Assembly (NCBI GenBank): GCA_963662865.1
Contig: OY759969.1
Coordinates: forward strand, 1,488,001 to 1,552,000
Length of the DNA stretch: 64,000 bases
Reading direction: 5' to 3'
DNA from: JAJDYQ01 sp963662865
Lineage (GTDB): Bacteria > Pseudomonadota > Gammaproteobacteria > JAJDYQ01
The notes below the pieces were generated by a model. It was not told the origin of the DNA, searched no databases, and saw nothing but the letters and a program-made list of their open reading frames with translations. Within the stretch, counting starts at the first letter, position 1. Each line of letters opens with the position of its first letter. Shown here piece by piece: positions 9,034 to 18,793 of this stretch. The position numbers and the translations under genes are program-made.

Positions 9034-9772
9034 TTTTCTTACGCAAAGAAGCCTTCACCCAACCGGTAAATTTTTCAGGGTCTGAAAGAAACGGTGCATG
9101 CCCGGTCGCCCGCCAAAGCTCGGTATGAATACCGAATCGATCTGCCAAACGTGAAGCCACCTGCCTGGGTACAAGGGCATCCTCTTCACCAAATAACATG
9201 TAAACTGGCATCTGTAGTTCGCCCAAACCCAAAAGCAGACTACTTTCCCGCAAACAGTCCAGCCCCCATCGCAAAGAGCTTTCACAAGATGCCGATGCGG
9301 ATTTCAAGCCTTTTGTGACCTTTCGGCTGTTCACGTCGCCCTGTGCCTGCAAGGCAATAAACCGTTGTAACAATTTTCTGGGGTCCCGCTCATACAGGCG
9401 ATAGAAGCTGTCAAATTCCTCTGGAGACACCGCTACATCCCAATTTTTTTGACGTACAAACACGGGAGTAGACGCGACCAGTAACAGCGCCCGCACCAGG
9501 TCCGGCCTAAGCATGGCAACCTGCATGGCAAGCAGGCCACCGAGCGACCATCCTAAAAAAACTGCCTTACCCGAAGCCATCTGTTCCAACTTGTCGATCA
9601 GCTCAAGTGCCAGCTCCAGCAGGCTCCCCTCGGACAGCCAGCTTTCATCATGCCCCGGCAGATGCACCGGCAGTAAATCATATTCACTTTGCAGGCCCAC
9701 CACTACATCATCCCATACCCGGCTCGTCGCACCCCAGCCATGCAAAAGGACCATCCTCCGCCTCGCTGCCAT
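9020..9772 (-). CDS. bioH: Pimeloyl-ACP methyl ester carboxylesterase BioH
   Basis: Removes the methyl group added by BioC, releasing pimeloyl-ACP for BioF. 250 residues of alpha/beta-hydrolase fold. The oxyanion segment is LLHGWGATS, the nucleophile elbow GWSLGGLLAM (Ser about residue 75), the acid is in FGEEDALVP, and the histidine in TGHAPFLSDP. It lies between bioF and bioC, with a two-base gap from bioF. Confidence 0.94.
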   Translation of the reverse strand: MAARRRMVLLHGWGATSRVWDDVVVGLQSEYDLLPVHLPGHDESWLSEGSLLELALELIDKLEQMASGKAVFLGWSLGGLLAMQVAMLRPDLVRALLLVASTPVFVRQKNWDVAVSPEEFDSFYRLYERDPRKLLQRFIALQAQGDVNSRKVTKGLKSASASCESSLRWGLDCLRESSLLLGLGELQMPVYMLFGEEDALVPRQVASRLADRFGIHTELWRATGHAPFLSDPEKFTGWVKASLRKKIVHV

Positions 9773-9774
9773 AC

Positions 9775-10953
9775 TCAGATACCCATTGACCTCAGGGCCG
9801 TGGCCAATTCATCCAGCATACCGTCAATATCGCTGTACGTATGTTCACTGCAAAGCGTAATCCGCAGGCAGGGTTGTGGGACCGTCGGTGGCCTTATCGC
9901 CATAATCAGGTATCCTCGCCGTTCCACAATCCGCTGCGCTCCGATGGCAGAATTCACATCCGGCATCCTGACAGGCTGAATAGCCGTTGCAAACCGCCCC
10001 GTATCCACACCCAGTTCCATTGCCGCAGATCTGAAGTAACGAATGTTGTCATGCAAGCGTAACCGTCGTCCCTCATCCTGCTGTAAAATTTTCAGGCTTG
10101 CACGGGTCGCCTCTGCAATGGCCGGCGGCGGTGCCGTGGTGTAAACATAGCTTCTCGCGAACTGAATTAATGACTCAATCACTTCTCGTGAACCAGCCAC
10201 AAAGGCCCCGAACGTACCCATCGCCTTGCCCAGGGTGGCCATATACACCGGTATATGCCTCTCATTGAGTCCGGCTGCATCAACACTGCCTTTTCCCCGG
10301 GCACCCAGCACGCCAAACCCGTGCGCATCATCCACTATGGTCATATAGCCCCTGCCTGAGGCAATAGAGGCTGTGTCGGGCAGTGGTGCAATATCACCCT
10401 CCATACTAAACACGCCGTCGGTCACAACCAGCCCGTGCTCAGCCGTTTCATTTTTTAACCGGCACTGCAATTTTTTTGTGTCGGCGTGCGGATAGCGCCT
10501 CATTTTTGCCCGGCTTTGCAATCCACCATCAAGCAGGGAAGCATGATTTAATTTATCCTGATAAATGACATCGTGCCGACCAGCAAGCGCCGACAGGACA
10601 CCGACGCCAGCCATGTAACCCGTTGAAAACAACAGGGTTCGGTCATGCCCGGTAAACTCGGCCAGCTCATCCTCAAGTTGCTGATGCACGCGACTATGCC
10701 CGGTAATCAAATGCGCCGCACCAGAACCCACCCCGTATTGCTGAACGCCTTTGATAAAGGCAGTCTTTACGTCTGGATGATTTGCCAAGCCCAAATAATC
10801 ATTACTGCAAAAACTGACCATTGTGCGGCCATCCACCTGTAAACGTACCTGCTGAGGACCATCGACTACACGATGCCGGCGATATAAACCCTGCGCCTGT
10901 TGTTCGGCCAGACGAAGGTTCAACCGCGGAACATCCATACTGAAAGCTAGCAT
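9775..10953 (-). CDS. bioF: 8-amino-7-oxononanoate synthase BioF
   Basis: PLP enzyme joining pimeloyl-ACP and alanine to 8-amino-7-oxononanoate. 392 residues. Visible blocks are FCSNDYLGLANHPDV, the PLP-contacting DDAHGFGVLG, and the Schiff-base lysine in TLGKAMGTFGAF. Its start overlaps the last seven bases of bioB. The length is normal for the family. Confidence 0.96.
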   Translation of the reverse strand: MLAFSMDVPRLNLRLAEQQAQGLYRRHRVVDGPQQVRLQVDGRTMVSFCSNDYLGLANHPDVKTAFIKGVQQYGVGSGAAHLITGHSRVHQQLEDELAEFTGHDRTLLFSTGYMAGVGVLSALAGRHDVIYQDKLNHASLLDGGLQSRAKMRRYPHADTKKLQCRLKNETAEHGLVVTDGVFSMEGDIAPLPDTASIASGRGYMTIVDDAHGFGVLGARGKGSVDAAGLNERHIPVYMATLGKAMGTFGAFVAGSREVIESLIQFARSYVYTTAPPPAIAEATRASLKILQQDEGRRLRLHDNIRYFRSAAMELGVDTGRFATAIQPVRMPDVNSAIGAQRIVERRGYLIMAIRPPTVPQPCLRITLCSEHTYSDIDGMLDELATALRSMGI

Positions 10954-11942
10954 GCCTCGGCAGGCGGAATCTTGTAATCAGGTTGAAAGCTGCGCAGTCC
11001 CAGCCGTCTAAACAGCTGCCGGTCCTGCCGAGTGTCCGGGTTTGGCGTTGTCAACAGTTTTTCGCCGTAGAAAATAGAGTTCGCGCCGGCGAAGAAACAC
11101 AGTGCCTGCATCTCATCGGTCATATCCTCACGACCCGCAGACAGACGCACAACAGAAGCAGGCATCAGGATACGCGCTACCGCAATCACGCGCACAAATT
11201 CAATCGAATCGACCGGCTCCATACCGGCCAGCGGCGTTCCCTTAACGGATACCAACTGATTCACCGGTACGCTCTCCGGATGTTTTTCCATGGTTGCCAG
11301 CGTATGCAGCATCGCTGCACGGTCGGAGACATTCTCACCCAGGCCGATGATGCCACCACAACAGACGTGCATACCGGCATCACGTACATTTTGCAGGGTG
11401 TCCAGACGGTCCTGATAAGTGCGCGTGGTAATGACCCGCTTATAATGCGCTTCTGAGGTATCGAGATTATGGTTGTAATAATCCAGCCCCGCCTCTTTCA
11501 GCCGCCGCGACTGGCTGGCTGTCAACATTCCCAGCGTCACACAGGTTTCCAGCCCCTCAGCCTTGACCACCCTGACCATATCCAGAACCTTTGCAAAGTC
11601 TCTCTCCTTGGGGCTGCGCCAGGCTGCACCCATACACAGGCGCGTCGCACCGGCCGCCTTTGCAGTTGCGGCTTTCTCCGCCACTTCTTCCGACGACATA
11701 AGGGAGTGAATGTCGAGCTCGGCATTATGGTGAATACTCTGCGGACAATAGGCGCAGTCCTCCGGGCAGCCACCGGTCTGCACACTCAATAAGGTACTCA
11801 TCTGCACGGCATTCGGATCAAAACACCGGCGGTGAACGGTATGCGCCCGAAACAGGAGATCGTTAAACGGCAGTTCGAACAGGGCCTGAATCTCGTCAAG
11901 GCGCCAGTCACGACGGATTTCAGCAGGTTGGTACAAAGACAT
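10947..11942 (-). CDS. bioB: Biotin synthase BioB
   Basis: Radical SAM enzyme inserting sulfur into dethiobiotin. About 331 residues. The 4Fe-4S cluster motif CPEDCAYCPQS (CX3CX2C) lies about residue 57. Downstream cysteines and the arginine in SAGRED belong to the 2Fe-2S site of the family. The ATG at 11942 is preceded by a G-rich ribosome-binding stretch; the longer frame from 12023 would run through the promoter and operator and is rejected. It is the first gene of the biotin operon. Confidence 0.97.
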   Translation of the reverse strand: MSLYQPAEIRRDWRLDEIQALFELPFNDLLFRAHTVHRRCFDPNAVQMSTLLSVQTGGCPEDCAYCPQSIHHNAELDIHSLMSSEEVAEKAATAKAAGATRLCMGAAWRSPKERDFAKVLDMVRVVKAEGLETCVTLGMLTASQSRRLKEAGLDYYNHNLDTSEAHYKRVITTRTYQDRLDTLQNVRDAGMHVCCGGIIGLGENVSDRAAMLHTLATMEKHPESVPVNQLVSVKGTPLAGMEPVDSIEFVRVIAVARILMPASVVRLSAGREDMTDEMQALCFFAGANSIFYGEKLLTTPNPDTRQDRQLFRRLGLRSFQPDYKIPPAEAC

Positions 11943-11985
11943 GGTGCCCCCCGGTTTTATCGGGTATGAATGCGTCCGGTCCGCA

Positions 11986-12014
11986 AGTATTATTAGTGAA
12001 TGCAATCCTGTCAA
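11986..12014 (-). promoter_or_regulatory. Sigma-70-type promoter of the bioBFHCD operon
   Basis: Reading on the minus strand, a perfect -35 box TTGACA (12009-12014) is followed after 17 bases by AATACT (11986-11991), four of six matches to the -10 consensus. The bioB start codon is 44 bases beyond the -10 box. The -35 box lies inside the left half of the BirA operator, a layout that would block polymerase when the repressor binds. Confidence 0.75.
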
Positions 12015-12740
12015 CCCAAGCAAAAAAGAAAAGGTTTACCGGCAGCAAAAGTCTGGAGGGCACTTCAGCAACTGCTGTTCCACCTGACGCCCGCCCGGTG
12101 TGTACTGTGCCGGCGTCCCGCCAATCGCCATATCTCACTGTGCCATGAATGCGAGTCAGCTCTGAAAGCCAACCTTACTGCCTGCGAAAGCTGTGCCCGG
12201 CCTCTGGAAAAAAATCACGGTGGCCTCTGTGGCAAATGTCAGAAGAATCCACCATATTACGACAGCACACTCGCGCCTTTACTCTACAAAGACGCCGCCA
12301 GAACATTATTAATAGAACTAAAGTTTCAGGAAAAGCTGCTAAATGCCAGGATAATTGCGGAAATTTTCACGAAACTCGCCAATATTGACCCCAACCCCGA
12401 TCTGATAATACCCGTCCCTCTGCACTCCAGCAGACTACGGGAGCGCGGATACAATCAGTCTCTTGAAATTGCCCGCGAAATCACTACCATCAGCAAAATA
12501 CCCATTGACTGGAAAAATTGCGAACGTCGAATCAATACTGCCCGCCAATCCGAATTACCGATAAAACAGAGAAGAACCAATGTCAAAGGCGCCTTTCAGA
12601 GCCACCGACGATTCGATAATCTGCATGTCGTGATTATTGATGACGTGATGACGTCCGGAAGTACCGTGGACGAGCTATCAAAAGTATTGAAAAAAAGCGG
12701 GGCCAAACGGGTTGATGTCTGGGTGATGGCAAGGGCATGA
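12000..12740 (+). CDS. comF: ComF family phosphoribosyltransferase-like protein
   Basis: 246 residues. An N-terminal zinc-ribbon-like part has four Cys pairs (CVLCRRP, CHEC, CESCARP, CGKCQ). The C-terminal type I phosphoribosyltransferase domain carries the PRPP loop VVIIDDVMTSGST. ComF proteins (GntX in E. coli) take part in handling incoming single-stranded DNA or in DNA use as nutrient. The ATG at 12000 is the only start before the conserved cysteines, although no ribosome-binding site precedes it. This places the BirA operator inside its first 14 codons. Divergent from bioB, a common gammaproteobacterial pairing. Confidence 0.88.
   Translation: MQSCQPKQKRKGLPAAKVWRALQQLLFHLTPARCVLCRRPANRHISLCHECESALKANLTACESCARPLEKNHGGLCGKCQKNPPYYDSTLAPLLYKDAARTLLIELKFQEKLLNARIIAEIFTKLANIDPNPDLIIPVPLHSSRLRERGYNQSLEIAREITTISKIPIDWKNCERRINTARQSELPIKQRRTNVKGAFQSHRRFDNLHVVIIDDVMTSGSTVDELSKVLKKSGAKRVDVWVMARA
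12008..12041. promoter_or_regulatory. BirA (biotin repressor) operator
   Basis: Left half TGTCAACC (12009-12016), a 16-base spacer, then right half GGTTTACC (12033-12040). The known enterobacterial operator is TTGTAAACC, N16, GGTTTACAA, so the half-site order and the spacer length both match. It covers the -35 box of the bioB promoter and also lies within the first codons of the divergent comF gene. Biotin-dependent repression of bioBFHCD is inferred from this. Confidence 0.82.
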
Positions 12741-12830
12741 GATGTTGGGTCCTGTGAGGACAGTCAACTCGCTGTTTCAGCCTTTTGCCGGTTCCCTGTG
12801 CGTCTGTGATATCCGTTTTCCTGGCTGGCC

Positions 12831-13748
12831 CTATGGGGCCACAATCAGGTAATTCGATGAAATACCGACAAAAACTGCCGCACCAAACCAGTTATTGTTC
12901 AGAAAAGCGTGAAAACAGGCTAACGGCTCACGATTGCGAATCAGGTACTGCTGGTAAACGAAAAAACTGCCAGCGACACACAGGCCCAGATAGTACGGCC
13001 ACGCCATATCCATCTGTCCACCGAGCATCAATAACCCGGCCAGGACACAGGCCTGCATGATTCCCGTCATCACTTTATCGGTATCGCCGAACAGGATGGC
13101 GGCCGATTTCACACCAATTCTGAGGTCATCTTCCCGATCAACCATTGCGTACATGGTATCGTATGCCATCGCCCACAGCACGACAATGATAAACAGCAAC
13201 CAGCTTGCTTTTGTTATCTCCCCGGTCAGCGCCGCCCAGGCCATGGGAACCGCCCAGGCAAACGCGATACCCAGAAAAGCCTGTGGCAAATAGGTGAAGC
13301 GTTTCATAAACGGATAACCTACCGCCGATAATGCGGCCACAAATGACAAATAGATCGTCAATTCATTCAACTGCAATACCAGTATCAACGACAGAATAAT
13401 AAAAAACAGAAATACACCGAACACCTCTTTCGTGGTAACGCGACCGGCAGCAATCGGCCTTTCTTTCGTGCGGCTAACATGCGGGTCAATTTCCCGATCG
13501 ACAAAATCGTTAATTGCGCAGCCCGCCGAACGCATAAAAAAAACGCCCAGGATAAAAATCAGCAATATCTTGACGTCAGGCAGGCCCTCTGCCGCCAGCC
13601 ATAAGGCCCAAAGCGCCGGCCAGCCCAATAATAATGAACCTATCGGCCGGTTGAAGCGTACCAGCAGTACGTATTGCCGGATTCGGTCCTTGAGAAACGG
13701 ACCATGGCGGACATATAGTTGTTGCAGATGTTCCAGCTTTTTATTCAT
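12831..13748 (-). CDS. ubiA: 4-hydroxybenzoate polyprenyltransferase UbiA
   Basis: Inner-membrane enzyme attaching the polyprenyl tail to 4-hydroxybenzoate in ubiquinone synthesis. 305 residues, with about eight membrane helices. The first aspartate-rich motif is NDFVDREID about residues 80-88, and the second is YDTMYAMVDREDD. It overlaps the ubiC stop by four bases, so the two are coupled. Confidence 0.95.
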   Translation of the reverse strand: MNKKLEHLQQLYVRHGPFLKDRIRQYVLLVRFNRPIGSLLLGWPALWALWLAAEGLPDVKILLIFILGVFFMRSAGCAINDFVDREIDPHVSRTKERPIAAGRVTTKEVFGVFLFFIILSLILVLQLNELTIYLSFVAALSAVGYPFMKRFTYLPQAFLGIAFAWAVPMAWAALTGEITKASWLLFIIVVLWAMAYDTMYAMVDREDDLRIGVKSAAILFGDTDKVMTGIMQACVLAGLLMLGGQMDMAWPYYLGLCVAGSFFVYQQYLIRNREPLACFHAFLNNNWFGAAVFVGISSNYLIVAP

Positions 13749-14353
13749 TCCTGAATAGTTGCTACTACAGGCAAGAATATTTCAGCCACGAGCAGCGGCT
13801 TCCCGGCCAAACGAAATATCGAACGCCTCCCCCAAATCGGGTCCACGCCAACCAGAGTATCTTTGGTTGCGCGCGCAAAGATCGGATCCCCTCGAACAAA
13901 TTCAGCCAGCTCAATTTCCTCCCTCTCCATATCGGGGGAGGAGAAAAGAAAGCCGCCTAACGGTCGGCTTCCCAGTGAAGCCAGCTTTCTCTGCCTGCCG
14001 GTCAGCGTGGTCAGAGGAACCACCGAACGAGCATAAACCATACGCACCTGTTCGCAATACAGATAGACTTCCCGTAACAGGGCATATCGGCGTTCCGACA
14101 TATCCAGCGCCCGGGCCTCGTTGAGTTGTGCACGAGTATATTGCTGCTTCAATACCTCCACACGGAAAGCCTGTGGACAACCGGCCCTCAATCGTGAGGT
14201 TAAAGAGTCATCGTCATATAACCAACTCTGCCACCGGCCCGGAACCCGGGAGTGCCGCATCCGGCGGCGAGGACACCAGACTGGCCCGTGCCTGTAGATG
14301 GTCATGCGGTATGAACAATGTGTGCCATAGGCGTCGCAGCGTACCGCAGACAT
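13745..14353 (-). CDS. ubiC: Chorismate lyase UbiC
   Basis: Splits chorismate into 4-hydroxybenzoate and pyruvate, supplying UbiA. The conserved parts are WLYDDDSLTSRL, the central RYALLREVYLYC, and near the end GRRSIFRLAGKPLLVAEIFLP with its catalytic glutamate. The start is uncertain. The frame is open up to 14464, but the family begins only a little before WLYDDDSLT, so ATGs at 14353 or 14305 fit best; neither has a strong ribosome-binding site. Family length is about 165-190 residues. Confidence 0.88.
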   Translation of the reverse strand: MSAVRCDAYGTHCSYRMTIYRHGPVWCPRRRMRHSRVPGRWQSWLYDDDSLTSRLRAGCPQAFRVEVLKQQYTRAQLNEARALDMSERRYALLREVYLYCEQVRMVYARSVVPLTTLTGRQRKLASLGSRPLGGFLFSSPDMEREEIELAEFVRGDPIFARATKDTLVGVDPIWGRRSIFRLAGKPLLVAEIFLPVVATIQE

Positions 14354-14577
14354 TACCGGCTTGAAAGACCTCAGAGTAACGACAAAAAGGCAAATGGTAC
14401 CAGTATGGGGAAACAGGGTTGCCACCGTCAGACTCGGTTTATTACCGATCAGCCAGACTACCACGACAAAACCTGAACGGGCATTTTTAAGGCCGCTTCC
14501 TCGCCCGGTGGAAAAAGTCGCAGCCGACGAGGCGGAGTTCTGTGCAATAGGGTTGCGGAAAATACACTATGCCATGC

Positions 14578-16794
14578 TTACCCTTGATTTCTGGTTATTT
14601 TCATAACGGGTTTCAAGCGCCTTATCTGTCGCATAATAGCAGCCAGATGTTTCCTGTCACGTGCGGTAATCACCATGTTCAGGGCTACCGCCAACCCATC
14701 ACGCTCCTCAATCTGCACATTCTCAATATTGGATTCCATATCGGCCACTTCGGTAGCTACGATCGCCAGTACACCACGCTTATTCGCAACGTCAACGCGA
14801 ATGCCAGCGGCAAATTCAAGTGCGGGATCATTCTCCCATTGCACATTAACCCATTTTTCCGGATTGTTTCGTTGTTCCGTTACATTGGGACATCTACTTC
14901 GGTGAATCACAATACCTCGACCGGCTGTGGTATAGCCGACAATATTATCACCCGGTATGGGATAACAGCATCGCGCAAAATTTACCAGCGTACCTTCAGT
15001 TCCCTTAATTGGCAGCGCACTTTGTTTCAGTTTTCGTAAAAACAGCCATGAAGTCTTTTTTTTCTCAACGGCCTGCGGCAACAGCCGCCTAGCAACCATA
15101 AGCGCTGGCATATTACCCATACCGACCTGCTCCAGCAGGCGATTCTTGGATTTCAATCCCATAGCCCTCAGTAAAGTATGCATCTGCTGATTGGTAATCG
15201 CCTCATAAGAAGAGGAAAGATTGGCAAGAGACTTATCGAGCATTTTCCGGCCCAGGTCTATAGCCTCGCTCTCCTTGAGATTTTTCAGGTAAGTCCGAAT
15301 CCGTGTCCGGGCACGTGCGGTCGCAACAAAATCCAGCCAGGCCGGGTTAGGTTCCGCTCCCCGAGCTGTGATGATTTCAATCGTGTCGCCATTGCGCAGC
15401 TCTGTGGAAAGTGGCGCCGGATATCGATTGACGCGGGCCGCTACGCAGGAATGCCCGATATCAGAGTGTACTGCATAAGCAAAATCAACTACCGTCGCCC
15501 CGAATGGGAACTCCATGATATCTCCGACCGGCGTAAATACATAAACCTCATCCGGGAACAGGTCAATTTTGACATTCTCAATAAACTCCTCTGAACTACC
15601 CACATCCTTTTGCAGCTTGAGTAGTTCCTTCATCCATTCGCGCGCCTTGACCTGCGCCTGATTTTTACCGGAAACCGTCTCTCCGGTTTTATAGCTCCAG
15701 TGCGCGGCAATACCTGATTCAGCCACCGTATCCATTTTGCTAGTACGAATCTGAATCTCAATAGGAATACCATGCGGCCCAAACAGTGAAGTATGCAGCG
15801 ACTGATAACCATTGGATTTTGGAATTGCGATATAGTCCTTGAAACTTCCGGGGATCGGCTTATACAGATTATGCATCGCACCTAATACCCGATAACAGGT
15901 ATCCACTTGATCAACCTTGATGCGAAACGCGTAAACATCAAGCACATCGGAAAATCGCAGATGCTTGTTTCGCATCTTCATATAGAGGCTGTACAGGTGT
16001 TTTTCACGGCTGATAACCTCGCCCTCAAACTGCTCCTGATGCAATCGACGGCGTATGCCGGTATCAATAGCCCCGAGAATCTCCTTGCGATTCCCTCGTG
16101 CCTTGAGAACAGCTTCCTTCAGAACACGATAACGGTTTGGGTATATGGTGGAAAAAGCCAGCTCTTCCAGCTCAAGCCGCAGGATATTCATGCCCAGGCG
16201 CTGGGCAATCGGCGCGTAAATCTCCAGGGTTTCACGGGCAACACGACGCCTTTTCTCCGGTCGCATCGCCCTCAGAGTGCGCATGTTATGCAGTCGATCA
16301 GCCAGCTTAATAAGGATCACTCGGATATCCTGGGCCATCGCCAGTATCATTTTGCGAAAATTCTCCGCCTGAGCTTCCGCCTGATTCTTAAAATCAATCT
16401 GGGTCAGCTTGGTAACACCATCAACGAGCTCAGCGACATCTTTGCCAAATAGATTTTCCAGTCGCTTTTTCGCCGTCGGAGTATCCTCAATAACGTCGTG
16501 CAAAATGGCCGCCATAATCGTCTGATGGTCCATGCGCATTTCAGCCAGAATATAGGCGGCGGCAATAGGGTGAATAATATAAGGCTCACCGGTTAACCGG
16601 CGCTGACCATCATGCGCCTCGGCGCTGAAAAGAAAGGCATCATATACCTTGCTGACCTCTTGCGGGTCCAGGTACCGGTCCAGTTCCTCACATAAATCGC
16701 TGATGCGACAGATATGGTCCGAAGCCTGTGGGGTTGGTCCCGGTTGCTGCCGTCTGATTGGGGTCGGAGTTACTCCCAAGTTATTAGCCTGCAA
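14578..16794 (-). CDS. spoT: Bifunctional (p)ppGpp synthetase/hydrolase SpoT
   Basis: Makes and destroys the stringent-response alarmone. 738 residues. The N-terminal HD hydrolase domain has an intact catalytic motif (AILHDVIEDT) and LIKLADRLHNMRTL. The synthetase domain has YIAIPKSNGYQSLHTS and EIQIRT. A TGS domain follows (VYVFTPVGDIMEFP), then a helical and zinc-finger-like region (FARCCYPIPGD) and a C-terminal ACT domain. The intact HD motif argues for SpoT rather than RelA. It follows rpoZ, as is usual, with a gap of about 143 bases. Confidence 0.95.
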   Translation of the reverse strand: MQANNLGVTPTPIRRQQPGPTPQASDHICRISDLCEELDRYLDPQEVSKVYDAFLFSAEAHDGQRRLTGEPYIIHPIAAAYILAEMRMDHQTIMAAILHDVIEDTPTAKKRLENLFGKDVAELVDGVTKLTQIDFKNQAEAQAENFRKMILAMAQDIRVILIKLADRLHNMRTLRAMRPEKRRRVARETLEIYAPIAQRLGMNILRLELEELAFSTIYPNRYRVLKEAVLKARGNRKEILGAIDTGIRRRLHQEQFEGEVISREKHLYSLYMKMRNKHLRFSDVLDVYAFRIKVDQVDTCYRVLGAMHNLYKPIPGSFKDYIAIPKSNGYQSLHTSLFGPHGIPIEIQIRTSKMDTVAESGIAAHWSYKTGETVSGKNQAQVKAREWMKELLKLQKDVGSSEEFIENVKIDLFPDEVYVFTPVGDIMEFPFGATVVDFAYAVHSDIGHSCVAARVNRYPAPLSTELRNGDTIEIITARGAEPNPAWLDFVATARARTRIRTYLKNLKESEAIDLGRKMLDKSLANLSSSYEAITNQQMHTLLRAMGLKSKNRLLEQVGMGNMPALMVARRLLPQAVEKKKTSWLFLRKLKQSALPIKGTEGTLVNFARCCYPIPGDNIVGYTTAGRGIVIHRSRCPNVTEQRNNPEKWVNVQWENDPALEFAAGIRVDVANKRGVLAIVATEVADMESNIENVQIEERDGLAVALNMVITARDRKHLAAIMRQIRRLKPVMKITRNQG

Positions 16795-16937
16795 GGATAG
16801 CCCTAAAGCCCTAGATTAAATCAGTGAGGGGAAAGAGGAAACCTTTTCCCGGTGTATGAATAAAATATCAACCCGGAAACCCTCTCTGGACCACATGAAG
16901 GCCCAAACTGAAGGCGTTAGTACTACAAAACCACCTG

Positions 16938-17219
16938 TTACCGGACAAGTGTTCCGGTTGGCGCCTCAGCATATCCTGTCGCATCTTCTTCCGCGTCAAC
17001 GAAAGCATCCATCAGTGCCTCCTCATCGGACTTGGGCTCGGAAACTTCCAAGCCTTCCGCAATCTCACGCAAAGCGACAACGGTCGGCTTATCATTTTCC
17101 CATTCAACCCGTGGCTCGGCACCCATGGCAATCGCTCGCGCTCGGGCAGCGGCTTTGATAACGAGCTCAAAGCGGCTTTCTACATTTTCCAGACAATCTT
17201 CTACGGTTAAGCGTGCCAT
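16938..17219 (-). CDS. rpoZ: RNA polymerase omega subunit
   Basis: 93 residues. The family start MARLTVEDCLE, the block RFELVIKAAARARAI and the segment DKPTVVALREIAEG are all present. Omega helps assemble beta' and forms part of the ppGpp site on RNA polymerase, which fits its place upstream of spoT. A GGGGA ribosome-binding site lies five to six bases before the ATG. gmk, which normally precedes rpoZ, is absent here; pntB lies upstream instead. Confidence 0.95.
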   Translation of the reverse strand: MARLTVEDCLENVESRFELVIKAAARARAIAMGAEPRVEWENDKPTVVALREIAEGLEVSEPKSDEEALMDAFVDAEEDATGYAEAPTGTLVR

Positions 17220-17386
17220 AGTTATCCCCGGTAGTTCGGACTCAATAATAATAAGGAGGCGGAAGTTTAATCAAAAGTCAGGTTCCAGACCAGCTTTTAA
17301 TTAGGGCGTGTTAGCCCGAAAAAGCAATGCCCGCTTAATTCAAATCTAAAATGCCTTATCAGATCGCCGTGACCTGGAGGGGACAT

Positions 17387-18787
17387 TTAATCATGAAGCT
17401 GTTGCACCAACTCTTCCATCATTACCCTGGCGTCACCGAACAGCATGCGCGTATTTTCCTTAAAAAACAACGGGTTATCAACACCCGCATATCCGGTCGC
17501 CATGCCCCGTTTCATGACGATGCAGTGCCTTGAATTCCAGACTTCCAGCACCGGCATACCGGAGATTGGGCTGTCTGAACCATCCATCGCTGATGGGTTT
17601 ACCGTATCGTTTGCACCAATAACAATCGAAACATCGACATCGGGAAAATCTTTATTGATTTCCTCCATTTCAAACACGATGTCATACGGAACCTTTGCCT
17701 CCGCGAGCAACACGTTCATGTGACCCGGCATGCGACCGGCAACCGGATGAATACCAAAACGAACAATAGTGCCGTGGCCCTGCAACAGGCGAGTCAATCG
17801 TGAAACGGCATGCTGCGCCTGTGCCGTTGCCATACCGTAGCCAGGAACAATCATTACTTCTTTGGCGTCCTGCAGTAACTGCGCCGCTTCAACGCTATCA
17901 ATCGGGTTCACGTCACCCCGTTCGGCATCACTGCCAGATGAAGATACCGCCGTCGCCCCAAAGCCCCCTGAAATCACGCTGAGGAATTTACGATTCATCG
18001 CCTGACACATGATGTAGCTTAAAATAGCACCGGAACTACCAACCAGCGCACCGGTAATAATCAACAGATCATTGGACAGCATGAAGCCCGTCGCCGCTGC
18101 CGCCCAGCCGGAATAACTGTTCAGCATGGAAATCACCACCGGCATATCGGCTCCGCCAATTGCGGCCACCATATGGATACCGAAGATAAAGGCGATAGCT
18201 GTCATGACGTACAATGGCAAATAAGCAGAATCATGCGACTCCGCCTGTATAAACATTACACCCAGCACGATAGTTGCGATCAACATAATCAGGTTAAGTA
18301 ACTGACGCGCCGGCAATAACAACGGTTTGCCACCAAGTATGCCGCTCAACTTGCCATAGGCAATCACCGAACCAGAAAAAGTCACCATACCGATGAGAAT
18401 ACCAAGGTAAACCTCGATTTCGTGAATCGCTTTTTCCGCACCAGATACCGGAGCCATCGGATCCATGAAGCTGGTGTAACCGACCAGCACCGCGGCCATA
18501 CCCACCATGCTGTGGAGGATGGCTACCAACTCAGGCATCTGTGTCATTTGAACCCGACGCGCCAGAATGAAGCCTACGATACCGCCAATGGTCATCATAC
18601 TTACCAGAAGCCCCGCATTAGCCTGCATGTGCGCCATGACAGTGGCCACAACCGCGATCACCATGCCAAACATGCCATAAACATTGCCACGACGTGCGGT
18701 ATCGTTACTGCTAAGGCCCCCTAAAGCCAGAATAAACAGTGCCGCCGCCGCCAGATAAGCCACCGCTAACATACCCTCGGAAATCAT
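17387..18787 (-). CDS. pntB: NAD(P) transhydrogenase subunit beta
   Basis: Proton-translocating transhydrogenase subunit that binds NADP(H) and exchanges hydride between NADH and NADP. 466 residues, close to the usual 462. About eight to nine membrane helices are followed by the soluble dIII domain, with VPGYGMATAQAQHAV and the NADP-contacting VIGANDTVNPSA and KRGMATGYAGVDNPLFF. It begins six bases after pntA. Confidence 0.96.
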   Translation of the reverse strand: MISEGMLAVAYLAAAALFILALGGLSSNDTARRGNVYGMFGMVIAVVATVMAHMQANAGLLVSMMTIGGIVGFILARRVQMTQMPELVAILHSMVGMAAVLVGYTSFMDPMAPVSGAEKAIHEIEVYLGILIGMVTFSGSVIAYGKLSGILGGKPLLLPARQLLNLIMLIATIVLGVMFIQAESHDSAYLPLYVMTAIAFIFGIHMVAAIGGADMPVVISMLNSYSGWAAAATGFMLSNDLLIITGALVGSSGAILSYIMCQAMNRKFLSVISGGFGATAVSSSGSDAERGDVNPIDSVEAAQLLQDAKEVMIVPGYGMATAQAQHAVSRLTRLLQGHGTIVRFGIHPVAGRMPGHMNVLLAEAKVPYDIVFEMEEINKDFPDVDVSIVIGANDTVNPSAMDGSDSPISGMPVLEVWNSRHCIVMKRGMATGYAGVDNPLFFKENTRMLFGDARVMMEELVQQLHD

Positions 18788-18793
18788 CGCCGC

